Origin: Maribacter sp. MMG018
Lineage (GTDB): Bacteria; Bacteroidota; Bacteroidia; Flavobacteriales; Flavobacteriaceae
Assembly: GCF_018100785.1 (NCBI RefSeq)
Contig: NZ_JAGJEC010000002.1
Location: 434,001-498,000, forward strand
Length of the DNA: 64,000 nucleotides
Direction of reading: 5' to 3'
Position 1 is the first letter of the stretch; each line of letters opens with the position of its first letter. Positions 10,001-17,786 of the stretch are shown in pieces. Below the pieces are notes generated by a model that saw only the letters and a list, made by a program, of their open reading frames with translations, made no database searches and had not been told where the DNA came from. The translations under genes and the position numbers were made by a program.

Positions 10001-10451
10001 CGATGATGGTGCAGAAGGTACCATTCCGTTAACAGGTTCTGAGGCCATAGCCATATCCAGTAGTACTGTTAAATTTTCCGATAAGATAAAGACAGACGGT
10101 ATGCAAGCGGTAAGTTTCGGGGGTATGGACCTATTGTTGTTGAATGATACCAATGGTTGGTTCATGTTGGAGAATATGTCTTTAGAAGGAGTAAAATCGG
10201 TATCGATAACGGCTGCATGGCAATCTCCTCCAACATTGTCATTTAATTTTGAAATTCACGAAGGAACCCCAGACGGACCATTAGTGGGTAAAGGGGTGTT
10301 ACCGGCAAATTCCGGTGGCCCACAAGGTACATTGTTTACAATACCTGTAACAGGTACGGTATCTGGTGAGGGTCCTTATTATGTAACCTTTAGAGCAGAA
10401 GAAGGTAAAGAACTTTCTCAGGTAGCATTGACCAGTGCTATTTTTAAGTAA
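7056..10451 (+). CDS. Multidomain lipoprotein: ThuA-like, PQQ-type sugar dehydrogenase, PKD, cytochrome c, CBM-like
   Basis: This 1,131-residue protein has a lipoprotein signal with the lipobox ending IVSCGG (Cys19). Recognisable parts follow in order. Residues 30-240 are a ThuA-like glutamine-amidotransferase-fold domain. Residues about 265-690 are a glucose/sorbosone dehydrogenase beta-propeller (GEVMLYN, GLMGLQKDP and GHRNPYRI motifs). Residues about 720-800 are a PKD domain (IWDFGNGE ... YTYTDAGAY). A small class I cytochrome c has haem site C878-x2-C881-H882. Residues about 985-1131 are a CBM6-like beta-sandwich. The likely job is oxidation of a sugar or sugar alcohol at the cell surface, with electrons leaving through the haem. 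PQQ use is inferred from the fold. A strong terminator follows, so the gene is probably transcribed alone. Confidence 0.88.
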   Translation: MKKIFIALLLGFALVIVSCGGNKRDGEPKVLVFSKTMGFKHASIPAGIAAIQKLGKENGFAVDTTKNAELFTDENLKQYSAVIFMSTTGNVLDQYQEAAFERYIQAGGGYVGVHAAADTEYDWGWYNDLAGAQFLSHPSGTPTADFIIKDKNFIATEFFTDTVWNRTDELYNYKNINPEVNVLMTLDESSYEGGENGDFHPIAWYHEFDGGRAFYTGGGHTDESFSEELFLKHLLGGIKYAIGDNLKLDYSKVTSQIPPDADRFSKVVLSEGQFFEPTEMTVLPNGDVLVAQRRGEVMLYNNETQKLTEVAKLDVYWKTLETPGVNAEEGLMGLQKDPDYANNHWVYLYYAPTGDKWVNRLSRFKYQDGNFDLSSEQVILEVDSQREICCHTGGSIAFGPDNLLYLSTGDNSTPFNEEGEKYVNNGFAPLNDTPGHEQYDARRSSGNTNDLRGKILRIKVNEDGSYDIPEGNLFPVGTEKTRPEIYTMGHRNPYRISVDIKRGYVYWGDVGPDARADSLGTRGPRGYDEMNQAREAGNFGWPLFIGDNYAYHEYNYETGESGPTFDPEKPINNSRNNTGLTELPPAKPAYIYYPYDESQAFPQTATGGRNAMAGPTYYSDLYEGDEKLPSYYDGKVIIYDWMRGWMFAVHLNDDGTFSKMEPFAPEVKLNNLIDMEVGPKGKIYLLEYGSGWFSQNENSALGYIEYNGGNRPPVIDNLTVDETAGKLPLSINAQVEAVDREGDAVKYIWDFGNGETKETAEPSISYTYTDAGAYKLNVTAMDDKGASAVSPSTSVVAGNSRPEVTINLKGGKPAFYLPGQKIPYEVSVSDPDGTQIDEDNIFVSVDYLEGMDKVAMNMGHQQVSAAVTGKALTQTMDCKTCHKEAEASIGPNYMDVSKKYKEQKDALEYLQKKIVAGGSGVWGEVMMPAHPKVTSDESRQIALYILSLAGDQKEEKSLPVKGVITAAQSAPGNMLVITASYTDDGAEGTIPLTGSEAIAISSSTVKFSDKIKTDGMQAVSFGGMDLLLLNDTNGWFMLENMSLEGVKSVSITAAWQSPPTLSFNFEIHEGTPDGPLVGKGVLPANSGGPQGTLFTIPVTGTVSGEGPYYVTFRAEEGKELSQVALTSAIFK

Positions 10452-10472
10452 GTAGTAATATTTATCGTAATA

Positions 10473-10502
10473 AAAAGCCCGCTGAAAAGCGGGCTTTTTT
10501 TA
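10473..10502. terminator. Bidirectional rho-independent terminator
   Basis: AGCCCGC / GCGGGCT arms around a 4-nt loop, with A-runs on the left and T-runs on the right, so it can serve both the plus-strand lipoprotein gene and the convergent GAF gene. Confidence 0.9.
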
Positions 10503-10552
10503 TTCAGGCAAACTTATAATAAATAAGTTGCTGGTATTTTCACTAAAATCTA

Positions 10553-11020
10553 TTAAGACATTTTTTGACAAATTGTCTCACCTATTTTCATTAATAGATC
10601 AATTTCTGTCTCGGTAAAATCATAAGGTACGGGCTTGGCTATACCTATGGTACCATAGAGCTTTTCTTTAAACAATAATGGGGCCGCCAAAGATCCTTCA
10701 ACCTTGGTTTCTTTTGCTGCAGGTCGTGCTACTCCTGAGTCGTCGGTTTGTAAATTACACATTTCAACTGGCTTCATCCGTTCTGCGGCTATACCGGCCA
10801 TTCCCTTACCTATAGGTATTTTAGAGACTTTTGGCAATAGAAAATCGGGTATTCCAATTTGAGCTTCCAATTCAAGTAAGGAGGTGGATGGGTTTAAAAA
10901 GTGCAAAGTGCCTGTAGAGCAGTCAAAATGTTCCAAGGTTGCCCTTAAGACCATAGCCCAATCTATATTTTTTTGAGTTAAAAGATCATTGATGTTCTGT
11001 GGAATAATGGTGCTTGCCAT
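10553..11020 (-). CDS. GAF domain-containing protein
   Basis: This 155-residue soluble protein is a single GAF domain, recognised from IPIGKGMAG, AAPLLFKEKLYGTIGI and the final TEIDLLMKIGETI helix. It has no output domain. It starts 8 bp after the M1 peptidase stop codon and is the last gene of the MFS-M28-M1-GAF run. Stand-alone GAF proteins may sense small ligands or, in the free methionine-sulfoxide reductase group, act as enzymes. The cysteine in EMCNLQ is a single candidate and does not establish reductase activity. The role is left open. Confidence 0.75.
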   Translation of the reverse strand: MASTIIPQNINDLLTQKNIDWAMVLRATLEHFDCSTGTLHFLNPSTSLLELEAQIGIPDFLLPKVSKIPIGKGMAGIAAERMKPVEMCNLQTDDSGVARPAAKETKVEGSLAAPLLFKEKLYGTIGIAKPVPYDFTETEIDLLMKIGETICQKMS

Positions 11021-11028
11021 ATTGAATA

Positions 11029-12639
11029 TTATTGTTTTTTAATGTCTATGTAGAAATTAGGGTCTATCTTAAGAGTGTTTAAGTCTCCTTTTTTTTCCAA
11101 GCTTTGCCAATTTTCGTTCGGGGTTATCCAAATAGCTTTTCCTTCGATAAAAATACGGACGGGCATTTCAAAATTGTCGACTGTATTTTCATATCTGTAG
11201 GTTAGGGTGTTGTCTTCAACTTTATATGAAAGAAGTGGAATTTTTGTAGTCCGTAGGTACTGATCAAAAAACGGACCAAGGTCTTGCCCCATTTTAGTGG
11301 CTATAAATTGTTCTATTTCAGCAGTTGTTACGGTTTTGTGATAAAACTCCTTGTTTAAACCTCTTAAAATAGCTCTCCACTTTTCATCATTGTCCACTAG
11401 TTGCCGTAGCGTGTGAATTATATTGGCTCCTTTAAAGTACATGTCTCCCGATCCTGACTTGTTTACGTCATACGGACCTATGATTGGTTTGTCATTTTTA
11501 ATATTCGAACGCATTCCTATCACGTATTCCGAAGCGGCTTCTTTGCCAAAATGATAATCTACATAAAGGTTTTCCGAATAGGTGGTAAACGCTTCATGTA
11601 CCCACATATCGGCAATATCCTTATAGGTAATGTTATTGGCGAACCATTCGTGGCCAGATTCGTGTATAAGAATATAATCGAATTTAAGTCCCCAACCAGA
11701 TTGTGATAGATCTCTGCCCAAATACCCGTTTTCATACTTGTTTCCGTACGTTACGGAGCTTTGGTGTTCCATGCCCAAGTAAGGTACTTCTACCAATTTA
11801 TAAGAATCTTCATAAAAAGGGTAGGGGCCAAACCAATGTTCAAACGCTTCCATCATTAAAGGTGCTTGCTTAAACTGTTTTTTTGCTTTTTCAAGATTAT
11901 CGCGCAGTACATAATAATCCATATCTAAAATACCGTTTTCACCCTTATATTTTTCACCAAAGTGAACATAGTCGCCAATGTTTACATTAACACCGTAATT
12001 GTTAATGGGATTAGAAACAAACCAGTGGTAGGTATTGGTTTTCTTATCTATACTGCGTAATCTTCCATTGGAAACGTTCATTAATCCCTTGGGTACTTTT
12101 ACACTGATCAACATACTGTCTACTTCGTCGTACATATGATCTTTGTTGGGCCACCAGACACTAGCGCCAAGACCTTGGCAAGAGGTGGCGATAAAATCGT
12201 TGCCGTTTGCATCTTTCTTCCAAGAGAAACCGCCGTCCCAAGGTGCTCTTACGGCTTCTTTAGGATGACCGGAATAATGAACGACCACTTCGTTGAAATC
12301 CCCCGGTTTTTGTTGTTTTTTTAACTTGATAAAATGGGCATTGCCATTATGTTCAATAGCTAGTTCAACACCGTCCTGTGTTGCTTTTTCAATTTGAAGG
12401 GGCGGCTGTAGGTCTATCTGTAATACTTGAGCAGGGGTTAAAACCTTGTAACGTATGGTATTGCTACCTGTTATCAGTTTTTCGTCAGGTTTCACTTCTA
12501 TGTTCAAATGATAATAATTCAGGTCCCACCAAGCTCTTTCAGGGGTTATGCTACCGCGTAGTGTATCTTGTTCTGTAAATGTTTGTGCGTGTAAAGAGGT
12601 GACAAACACCATACAGCATAAAAAAGCGATCTTGTTCAT
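11029..12639 (-). CDS. M1 family metallopeptidase (aminopeptidase), exported
   Basis: The 536-residue protein has a signal peptide ending LHAQ (about residue 19). The zinc site is canonical: H326-E327-S-G-H330 followed after 18 residues by E349, the HExxH-x18-E pattern of M1 aminopeptidases. GMEHQ at 289-293 replaces the usual GAMEN exopeptidase motif, as in several bacterial members. It is shorter than classical PepN (about 870 residues) because it stops after the catalytic domain. It is expected to trim N-terminal residues from peptides in the periplasm or outside. It starts 20 bp after the M28 peptidase stop on the same strand, which supports a shared role in peptide use. Confidence 0.9.
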   Translation of the reverse strand: MNKIAFLCCMVFVTSLHAQTFTEQDTLRGSITPERAWWDLNYYHLNIEVKPDEKLITGSNTIRYKVLTPAQVLQIDLQPPLQIEKATQDGVELAIEHNGNAHFIKLKKQQKPGDFNEVVVHYSGHPKEAVRAPWDGGFSWKKDANGNDFIATSCQGLGASVWWPNKDHMYDEVDSMLISVKVPKGLMNVSNGRLRSIDKKTNTYHWFVSNPINNYGVNVNIGDYVHFGEKYKGENGILDMDYYVLRDNLEKAKKQFKQAPLMMEAFEHWFGPYPFYEDSYKLVEVPYLGMEHQSSVTYGNKYENGYLGRDLSQSGWGLKFDYILIHESGHEWFANNITYKDIADMWVHEAFTTYSENLYVDYHFGKEAASEYVIGMRSNIKNDKPIIGPYDVNKSGSGDMYFKGANIIHTLRQLVDNDEKWRAILRGLNKEFYHKTVTTAEIEQFIATKMGQDLGPFFDQYLRTTKIPLLSYKVEDNTLTYRYENTVDNFEMPVRIFIEGKAIWITPNENWQSLEKKGDLNTLKIDPNFYIDIKKQ

Positions 12640-12659
12640 TTGTATATATACTTAATTGT

Positions 12660-13991
12660 TTATCTAAAAATTGCATTAGGGAATACAACAGGGCTTTCAA
12701 AACCATTTTTACCAACTGCCGATACACCAAAAAAGAAATTGTCTATAACAATACCATCCAAGGTAAACTCTGTTACATCACCTACATATCTACTATGGTC
12801 CCAAGTAGGGGAGGTAGTATCTCTCCAATATATTTTATAGCCTACGGCTCCCTCTACCTTGCTCCATTGAAATTTTGCCGAGGGTTGTACGATACCTCCG
12901 ATTTTTACTTCTTTTGGTGCTGGTGGTGCCCATGCCAAAGAGGCTAGGTTAATGGCATTTACCGCTGTCAGTTTGGCTGCATATTCAAAGTTGACATGTT
13001 CCAGTACATCCCCATATGCAATACCGTCCTCAACTCTGATATCTTGGTGTTGTTGCGTATAATTTTCATGGGCTTCCATAATACGTATACCTGGGAAACC
13101 AACATCGTTAAAAGGTCTATGGTGCCCCCCTCGACCAAAACGGTCTAAACGATAAATCATCATAGGGTTCATCTCTGGCATATATTTTTTTACGGTCTTA
13201 TGCACATAACGTGCCAATTGCCTAGAAATACCATCTACCTCGCCTCCATAAAACCTACGTGCTTTTCGTTCTTCTTCGGTTTCTGTCGGAGGTACGGGTT
13301 CAGAGAAAATTCGAAAATCGACATTGCTGACAACCCCGTCTACCCCTTTGATATTTCCGATCATATCGTTGTTAAAAATACCTATGATTTCCCATCCCTG
13401 TTCTTTGGCGTATTCGGCTACACCTTTACCACCGAACAAACCTTGTTCTTCTCCGGAAAGCCCCATGTAAATAATACTGTTCTCAAATTTATATTTAGAC
13501 AATACCCTGGCCGCTTCTATGGTACCGGCCATACCACTTGCATTATCATTGGCCCCGGGAGAATCGTCGGTATAATTAGTTGGGTCGCTGACGCGCGAAT
13601 CTATGTCACCGCTCATAATAATGTATCTATTCGGATATTTGGTGCCTTTTTGGATAGCCAGAACATTTACCACCTCTACATCTTTTACAATTCGCTGGTT
13701 AGTACCTTTTTTCACTAAATTTTTTTGATAGAAGACATCAAGACAACCATTGCACGCTTTTGATGTTTTTTCGAACTCAGATTTGATCCAACGTCTTGCG
13801 GCCCCTATTCCCCTTGTTTTAGAGACCGTATCGCTTAAGGTATGTCTGGTGCCAAAATTGACCAACGAGGTGACATCTTTTTCTATTCTTTCAGCAGAAA
13901 CCGCATTAATGATATCATATAAATGTTGATCTGTTTGGGCGGTCAGTGTAAAGGAGAGGGTCAAAAGACCAAATAGGAGCAGTTTTTTCAT
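12660..13991 (-). CDS. M28 family metallopeptidase with C-terminal Fn3-like domain
   Basis: I start the gene at the ATG at 13991, giving 443 residues and a signal peptide (KKLLLFGLLTLSFTLTAQ). The frame is open further upstream, but that extension overlaps the MFS gene and would bury the signal peptide. Metal-site residues by M28 pattern are D149 (GANDNASG), E181-E182 (SGEEQG), D209 (NNDMIG) and a late His in MEAHENY. The first ligand, normally His in a GHxDS motif, reads Asp here (SGDIDS, D129). About the last 90 residues look like a fibronectin type III domain. The likely role is release of amino acids from peptides outside the cytoplasm. Confidence 0.86.
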   Translation of the reverse strand: MKKLLLFGLLTLSFTLTAQTDQHLYDIINAVSAERIEKDVTSLVNFGTRHTLSDTVSKTRGIGAARRWIKSEFEKTSKACNGCLDVFYQKNLVKKGTNQRIVKDVEVVNVLAIQKGTKYPNRYIIMSGDIDSRVSDPTNYTDDSPGANDNASGMAGTIEAARVLSKYKFENSIIYMGLSGEEQGLFGGKGVAEYAKEQGWEIIGIFNNDMIGNIKGVDGVVSNVDFRIFSEPVPPTETEEERKARRFYGGEVDGISRQLARYVHKTVKKYMPEMNPMMIYRLDRFGRGGHHRPFNDVGFPGIRIMEAHENYTQQHQDIRVEDGIAYGDVLEHVNFEYAAKLTAVNAINLASLAWAPPAPKEVKIGGIVQPSAKFQWSKVEGAVGYKIYWRDTTSPTWDHSRYVGDVTEFTLDGIVIDNFFFGVSAVGKNGFESPVVFPNAIFR

Positions 13992-14097
13992 TTTAATCGG
14001 TTTTGTTTGTTTTATAAATAGGTTCCCCCGGCTAACATCAAATAGTGGTCGCACCAAGGTAAATATGGCCTTTCCGAAGGTCTCAATTCTAAGAATG

Positions 14098-15297
14098 TTA
14101 GGTGGTAGGTTCATCGTTTCTAAAAGTATTAAAAATAAATTTCTTTTGACGAAGTTGCCACAACCCAAATATGGGGCCAATGGATAATATTAAAAATATA
14201 TTGGTAGGATTTAATGATTCTGATAAAAAGGACAATAGTTGTATGCTAACAATACTGAGCGCAAACCCTAAGCTGTTTACAATGGTCAGTCCGGTACCCT
14301 TTAATTCTGGGGATACAGCATTTGCCACCAAATTTGAAAATTGGGGCGAGTCGGCTGTCGCGGCCATGCCCCAAATACACCACCCGATCATAAAAATTGT
14401 GGGGGAACTTTTAAAAAGGAAGGGAGATACAAGGCAGCACGCTCCAGAAATGAACAAAGCTATGATTGCGATTTTTTTGCTTCCGTAACGTTGCGATGCC
14501 AATCCTCCAATAGCACATGAAACGCTGCCCAAAGCTATTACGGCCCCGGTAAACAATGGTACTGGAATGTTGTTGCCGGATATGTTGTTAAAAGTTTCAA
14601 CCGCAAACGGGGTAAATGCCCAAAATGCATACAACTCCCACATATGGCCGAAATATCCGAACGCCGCTTTTTTGTAATTGCCAGACCTAAAAAGTTTAGG
14701 ACCTGCGGAGAAGTTTAGTTTTTTGCTGGATTTTCTATAAGGGCCATTAGGAACAAGAACAAAAAGCAATACACCGCCAATGGCCGTTATAATTGATGTT
14801 GTTTTTATCACCGTTTCATGATCATGCCCCCATGAGGTGCCATTTATCAGGTATGGGAAGGCAGTACCCAGTACCAAGGCCCCTACCAAAAAACCCAAGG
14901 CTTTTCCTAATCCGTTTTTGAAATAATCGGCGGCTATTTTCATACCCACGGGATAAATACCGGCTAAAAAAAAACCGGTTCCGAACCTTGCTGTGAGCAT
15001 AGACCATTTAGTCATATTTTCCAATAACAAAGAAAAATTGAATAAAGCCGTTATCAAGGCACAAAACATAAAAACCTTGGAAGGTGAAAACCTATCGGCT
15101 ATCATGAACAGGGAAAAAAACAAAGTACCTATAATGAACCCTAGTTGAACCGATGATATGAGATAACCAATAATTTCATTTCCGAGACCGGTCTTAAGTA
15201 CTAGCTCGTTAATAATCGTATTTCCTGCAAACCACGGTGAAGTGCAAGTGAACTGGGCAATAATTATAATAAGTAGAATATATGGTTTAGGCCTCAA
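14098..15297 (-). CDS. MFS transporter
   Basis: This 399-residue protein has about twelve hydrophobic segments with a central break near residue 200, the major facilitator layout. The first half carries a degenerate loop signature (DRFSPSK) and RFGTGFFLAG in the fourth segment. The substrate is unknown. The start codon is TTG at 15297, forced by an in-frame TAA directly before it and no in-frame ATG for more than 60 codons. It is the first gene of a same-strand run with two exported peptidases and a GAF protein, so uptake of peptide breakdown products is a reasonable but unproven guess. An inverted repeat lies 35 bp upstream. Confidence 0.85.
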   Translation of the reverse strand: MRPKPYILLIIIIAQFTCTSPWFAGNTIINELVLKTGLGNEIIGYLISSVQLGFIIGTLFFSLFMIADRFSPSKVFMFCALITALFNFSLLLENMTKWSMLTARFGTGFFLAGIYPVGMKIAADYFKNGLGKALGFLVGALVLGTAFPYLINGTSWGHDHETVIKTTSIITAIGGVLLFVLVPNGPYRKSSKKLNFSAGPKLFRSGNYKKAAFGYFGHMWELYAFWAFTPFAVETFNNISGNNIPVPLFTGAVIALGSVSCAIGGLASQRYGSKKIAIIALFISGACCLVSPFLFKSSPTIFMIGWCIWGMAATADSPQFSNLVANAVSPELKGTGLTIVNSLGFALSIVSIQLLSFLSESLNPTNIFLILSIGPIFGLWQLRQKKFIFNTFRNDEPTT

Positions 15298-15332
15298 TTA
15301 ACAGTTGTAATATTTTAAGTATCTTCTTGTCA

Positions 15333-15349
15333 ACGTTATTTTATAACGT
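15333..15349. repeat. Inverted repeat upstream of the MFS gene
   Basis: ACGTTAT and ATAACGT are perfect 7-bp arms around TTT. The element lies 35 bp upstream of the MFS start, a suitable place for an operator. The arms are short and could be chance in AT-rich DNA. Confidence 0.3.
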
Positions 15350-15470
15350 CATATATGGATCGGTATATAGCATACTCCTATATACAGCACTATCTCAGTC
15401 GTATATTACAATGTTTACTATCACCATCTTGTACTAACTTCTCAGAGTACGGTCAAATTAAACTAAAATA

Positions 15471-17684
15471 TCAACGTTCGTTCGCGAAACGGGCTAATAT
15501 ATCCCTTACGTTCTTTGTATTGTCCACAAAATACCTGGCTTGTGTTTTTTGTCTACCTACTTTTACGCTAATGGTATCTTCCGGTAATTCCTGAAACATA
15601 AATTCATCGGTCCAATCGTCACCGATGGCGAAAACAAAATCATACTCGTTTTCTGTATATACGCGCATAGAGGCTCTTCCTTTATTTACGTTACTACTTT
15701 TAATTTCCATGACTTTATTACCGTTCAAGACACTTAAATCGTCATTGGCGATCAAACTTGTTAGTACCGTATTTAGTTCTACCGCTCTCTTTTGACCAAA
15801 ATCTGGGTCGGTATTTCTGTAGTGCCAAGCCAAGGAGTAATTTTTTTCTTCTATAAAACTACCTGGCGTTCTATCTACAAAAGATTCCAATACCGGATGT
15901 ATTTTTTCCATCCAATCTCTTTTTACGTTTTCTAGCATTCTAAAATCTTCACCGTTTTGAGAAATCCATACTCCGTGCTCAACGATCATATTGTATTTCT
16001 TTGGCATGAACCACTTGGTGAAAGTTTCTTTGTCCCTACCACTTATTAAGTACATGTCCGTGTTTTCTTGACTGGATATTTCATCTAACAGTTTATAAAG
16101 GTCTTCATCTGGACTTGCCTTTTGGGGATCGTTATGAAAGCCGGCCAAAGTACCGTCATAATCCAAGAAAATAAGTCTTCTTTTTGCTTTTTTATACTGT
16201 TTCATGACCGTATTCATTAAATCTATGGACAACCTTCTTGAAATGTAGGTAAGGTCTTTTTCTTTTTGATTTATCAAAGAGGTCATAAAATCGTTGGCCC
16301 ATTTTTCAACATTATATCTTTCCAATCTTTTTTGCAATAGACCGTTTCTGTGTTGCTGTTCTTCTTTGGGCATGTTAATGGCTTTGTCCAAAGTGTCGGC
16401 GATTTCCTCAAAATTATTCGGGTTGATCAATAAAGATTCGTTCATCTCATTGGCGGAACCGGCCATTTCGCTTAATATTAAAACTCCTGTCTTGTCGGTT
16501 CTGGTGGCAATGTATTCTTTTGCTACCAGGTTCATTCCATCTCGTATAGGGGTTAACCATGCGATGTCGCAAGAGGTGTACAGGTCTATCAGGTTTTCAA
16601 AAGGCATGGATCGGTAGAAATACCATATAGGGGTCCAACTTACAGTGGAAAGTTCTCCGTTAATTCTACCTACTAATTCGTCTATTTCTTTTTTTAATAA
16701 TTGATACTGTGGCACATTTGATCTAGATGGTACCGCAAGAATGATCAATCTTACTTTTTCTTTGTATTGTGGGTATTTGCTTAAAAAATATTCAAAAGCG
16801 TTTAAACGTTTTGCAATCCCCTTTGTATAATCCAGGCGATCTATAGAAAGAAAGAATTTCGCGTCAGGGGCCGATTTTTTATGGGTGTCCAAGCGTTTTT
16901 GCAGTTCAGATTTCTCATCTTCGGTTCGCTGGGCATGTTCTTTGGCGGCGTCGTTAAATTTTTTGTAATCGATTCCCATCGGAAATGAATCTACCTTAAT
17001 GACCCGTTCATCCAAATAGATATCGTTAAAACTAACTTCTAGGCCCAACAACCTTCGTACAGAACTTAAAAAGTGCCTTTCGTAATCGTATGTGTGAAAA
17101 CCGATCAAGTCGGATCCCAAAAGTCCTAGAAGCACCTCTTTCCTCCAAGGGAGTGTTCTGAAAATTTCAAAGGATGGAAATGGAATGTGTAAAAAGAACC
17201 CAATGGAAATATCGGGTCTTTTTTCCCTTACCATTTGCGGAACCAACATTAATTGATAATCGTGAACCCAAATAGTATCGTCATTATCGGCCTTTTCTAA
17301 AATAGCATCGGCAAATTTTTGGTTAACGGCCTTATATATTTCCCAGCTCTCCAGTTCAAACTCCGAATATTCCATAAAATAATGAAACAATGGCCAAATG
17401 GTCCTATTACTGAACCCGAAGTAGAACCCATCTACCTCTTTTTTTGTTAGCATCACTTTTGAGGAGCCGTGTTCTGCCAAGGCGGCATCAATTTTTGGAG
17501 CCAGTTCTTCCGGAATTTCCTCATTTGTAAGACCGCTCCAGCCTATCCACAGACTATCGCCTCCCGAATGAACCGATTTCATTCCTGTAGCCAAACCGCC
17601 CACACTTGGAATCGCCGTAATGGATCCATTGCTAATTTGTAATTGAACAGGTAGTCTATTTGAGATTATGATAGTTTTAGCCAT
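15471..17684 (-). CDS. Bifunctional trehalose-6-phosphate synthase/phosphatase (OtsA-OtsB fusion)
   Basis: The 737-residue cytoplasmic enzyme joins two activities. The N-terminal half is a GT20 glucosyltransferase (SNRLPV at the start, HDYQLML, DRLDYTKG near 282, RDGMNLVAKEY) making trehalose-6-phosphate from UDP- or ADP-glucose and glucose-6-phosphate. The C-terminal part is a HAD phosphatase with DYDGT starting at D508, the SGRDK motif and GDDWTDE near the end, removing the phosphate. I start at the ATG at 17684, whose product begins MAKTII at the GT20 domain; an ATG 23 codons upstream adds a non-conserved tail. It is divergent from the GH15 gene over about 100 bp, so synthesis and breakdown enzymes share a control region. 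Confidence 0.93.
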   Translation of the reverse strand: MAKTIIISNRLPVQLQISNGSITAIPSVGGLATGMKSVHSGGDSLWIGWSGLTNEEIPEELAPKIDAALAEHGSSKVMLTKKEVDGFYFGFSNRTIWPLFHYFMEYSEFELESWEIYKAVNQKFADAILEKADNDDTIWVHDYQLMLVPQMVREKRPDISIGFFLHIPFPSFEIFRTLPWRKEVLLGLLGSDLIGFHTYDYERHFLSSVRRLLGLEVSFNDIYLDERVIKVDSFPMGIDYKKFNDAAKEHAQRTEDEKSELQKRLDTHKKSAPDAKFFLSIDRLDYTKGIAKRLNAFEYFLSKYPQYKEKVRLIILAVPSRSNVPQYQLLKKEIDELVGRINGELSTVSWTPIWYFYRSMPFENLIDLYTSCDIAWLTPIRDGMNLVAKEYIATRTDKTGVLILSEMAGSANEMNESLLINPNNFEEIADTLDKAINMPKEEQQHRNGLLQKRLERYNVEKWANDFMTSLINQKEKDLTYISRRLSIDLMNTVMKQYKKAKRRLIFLDYDGTLAGFHNDPQKASPDEDLYKLLDEISSQENTDMYLISGRDKETFTKWFMPKKYNMIVEHGVWISQNGEDFRMLENVKRDWMEKIHPVLESFVDRTPGSFIEEKNYSLAWHYRNTDPDFGQKRAVELNTVLTSLIANDDLSVLNGNKVMEIKSSNVNKGRASMRVYTENEYDFVFAIGDDWTDEFMFQELPEDTISVKVGRQKTQARYFVDNTKNVRDILARFANER

Positions 17685-17786
17685 AAATAGCGATTTTTGC
17701 TTTGATTTAAATTTATTTTCACTCAATTTCGGGAAAAAGAAGGGCAATAGCAATTGTACGCCCTATTGAATTGATATTTTTATTGA

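Noticed and set aside
13200..13718. 172-codon open frame opposite the M28 peptidase gene
   Set aside because: It lies wholly within a well-supported peptidase on the other strand, has no recognisable domain, and its composition fits a shadow frame.
13992..14180. N-terminal extension of the M28 peptidase into the MFS gene
   Set aside because: It would add 63 residues ahead of a typical signal peptide and overlap the MFS coding region by 83 bp.
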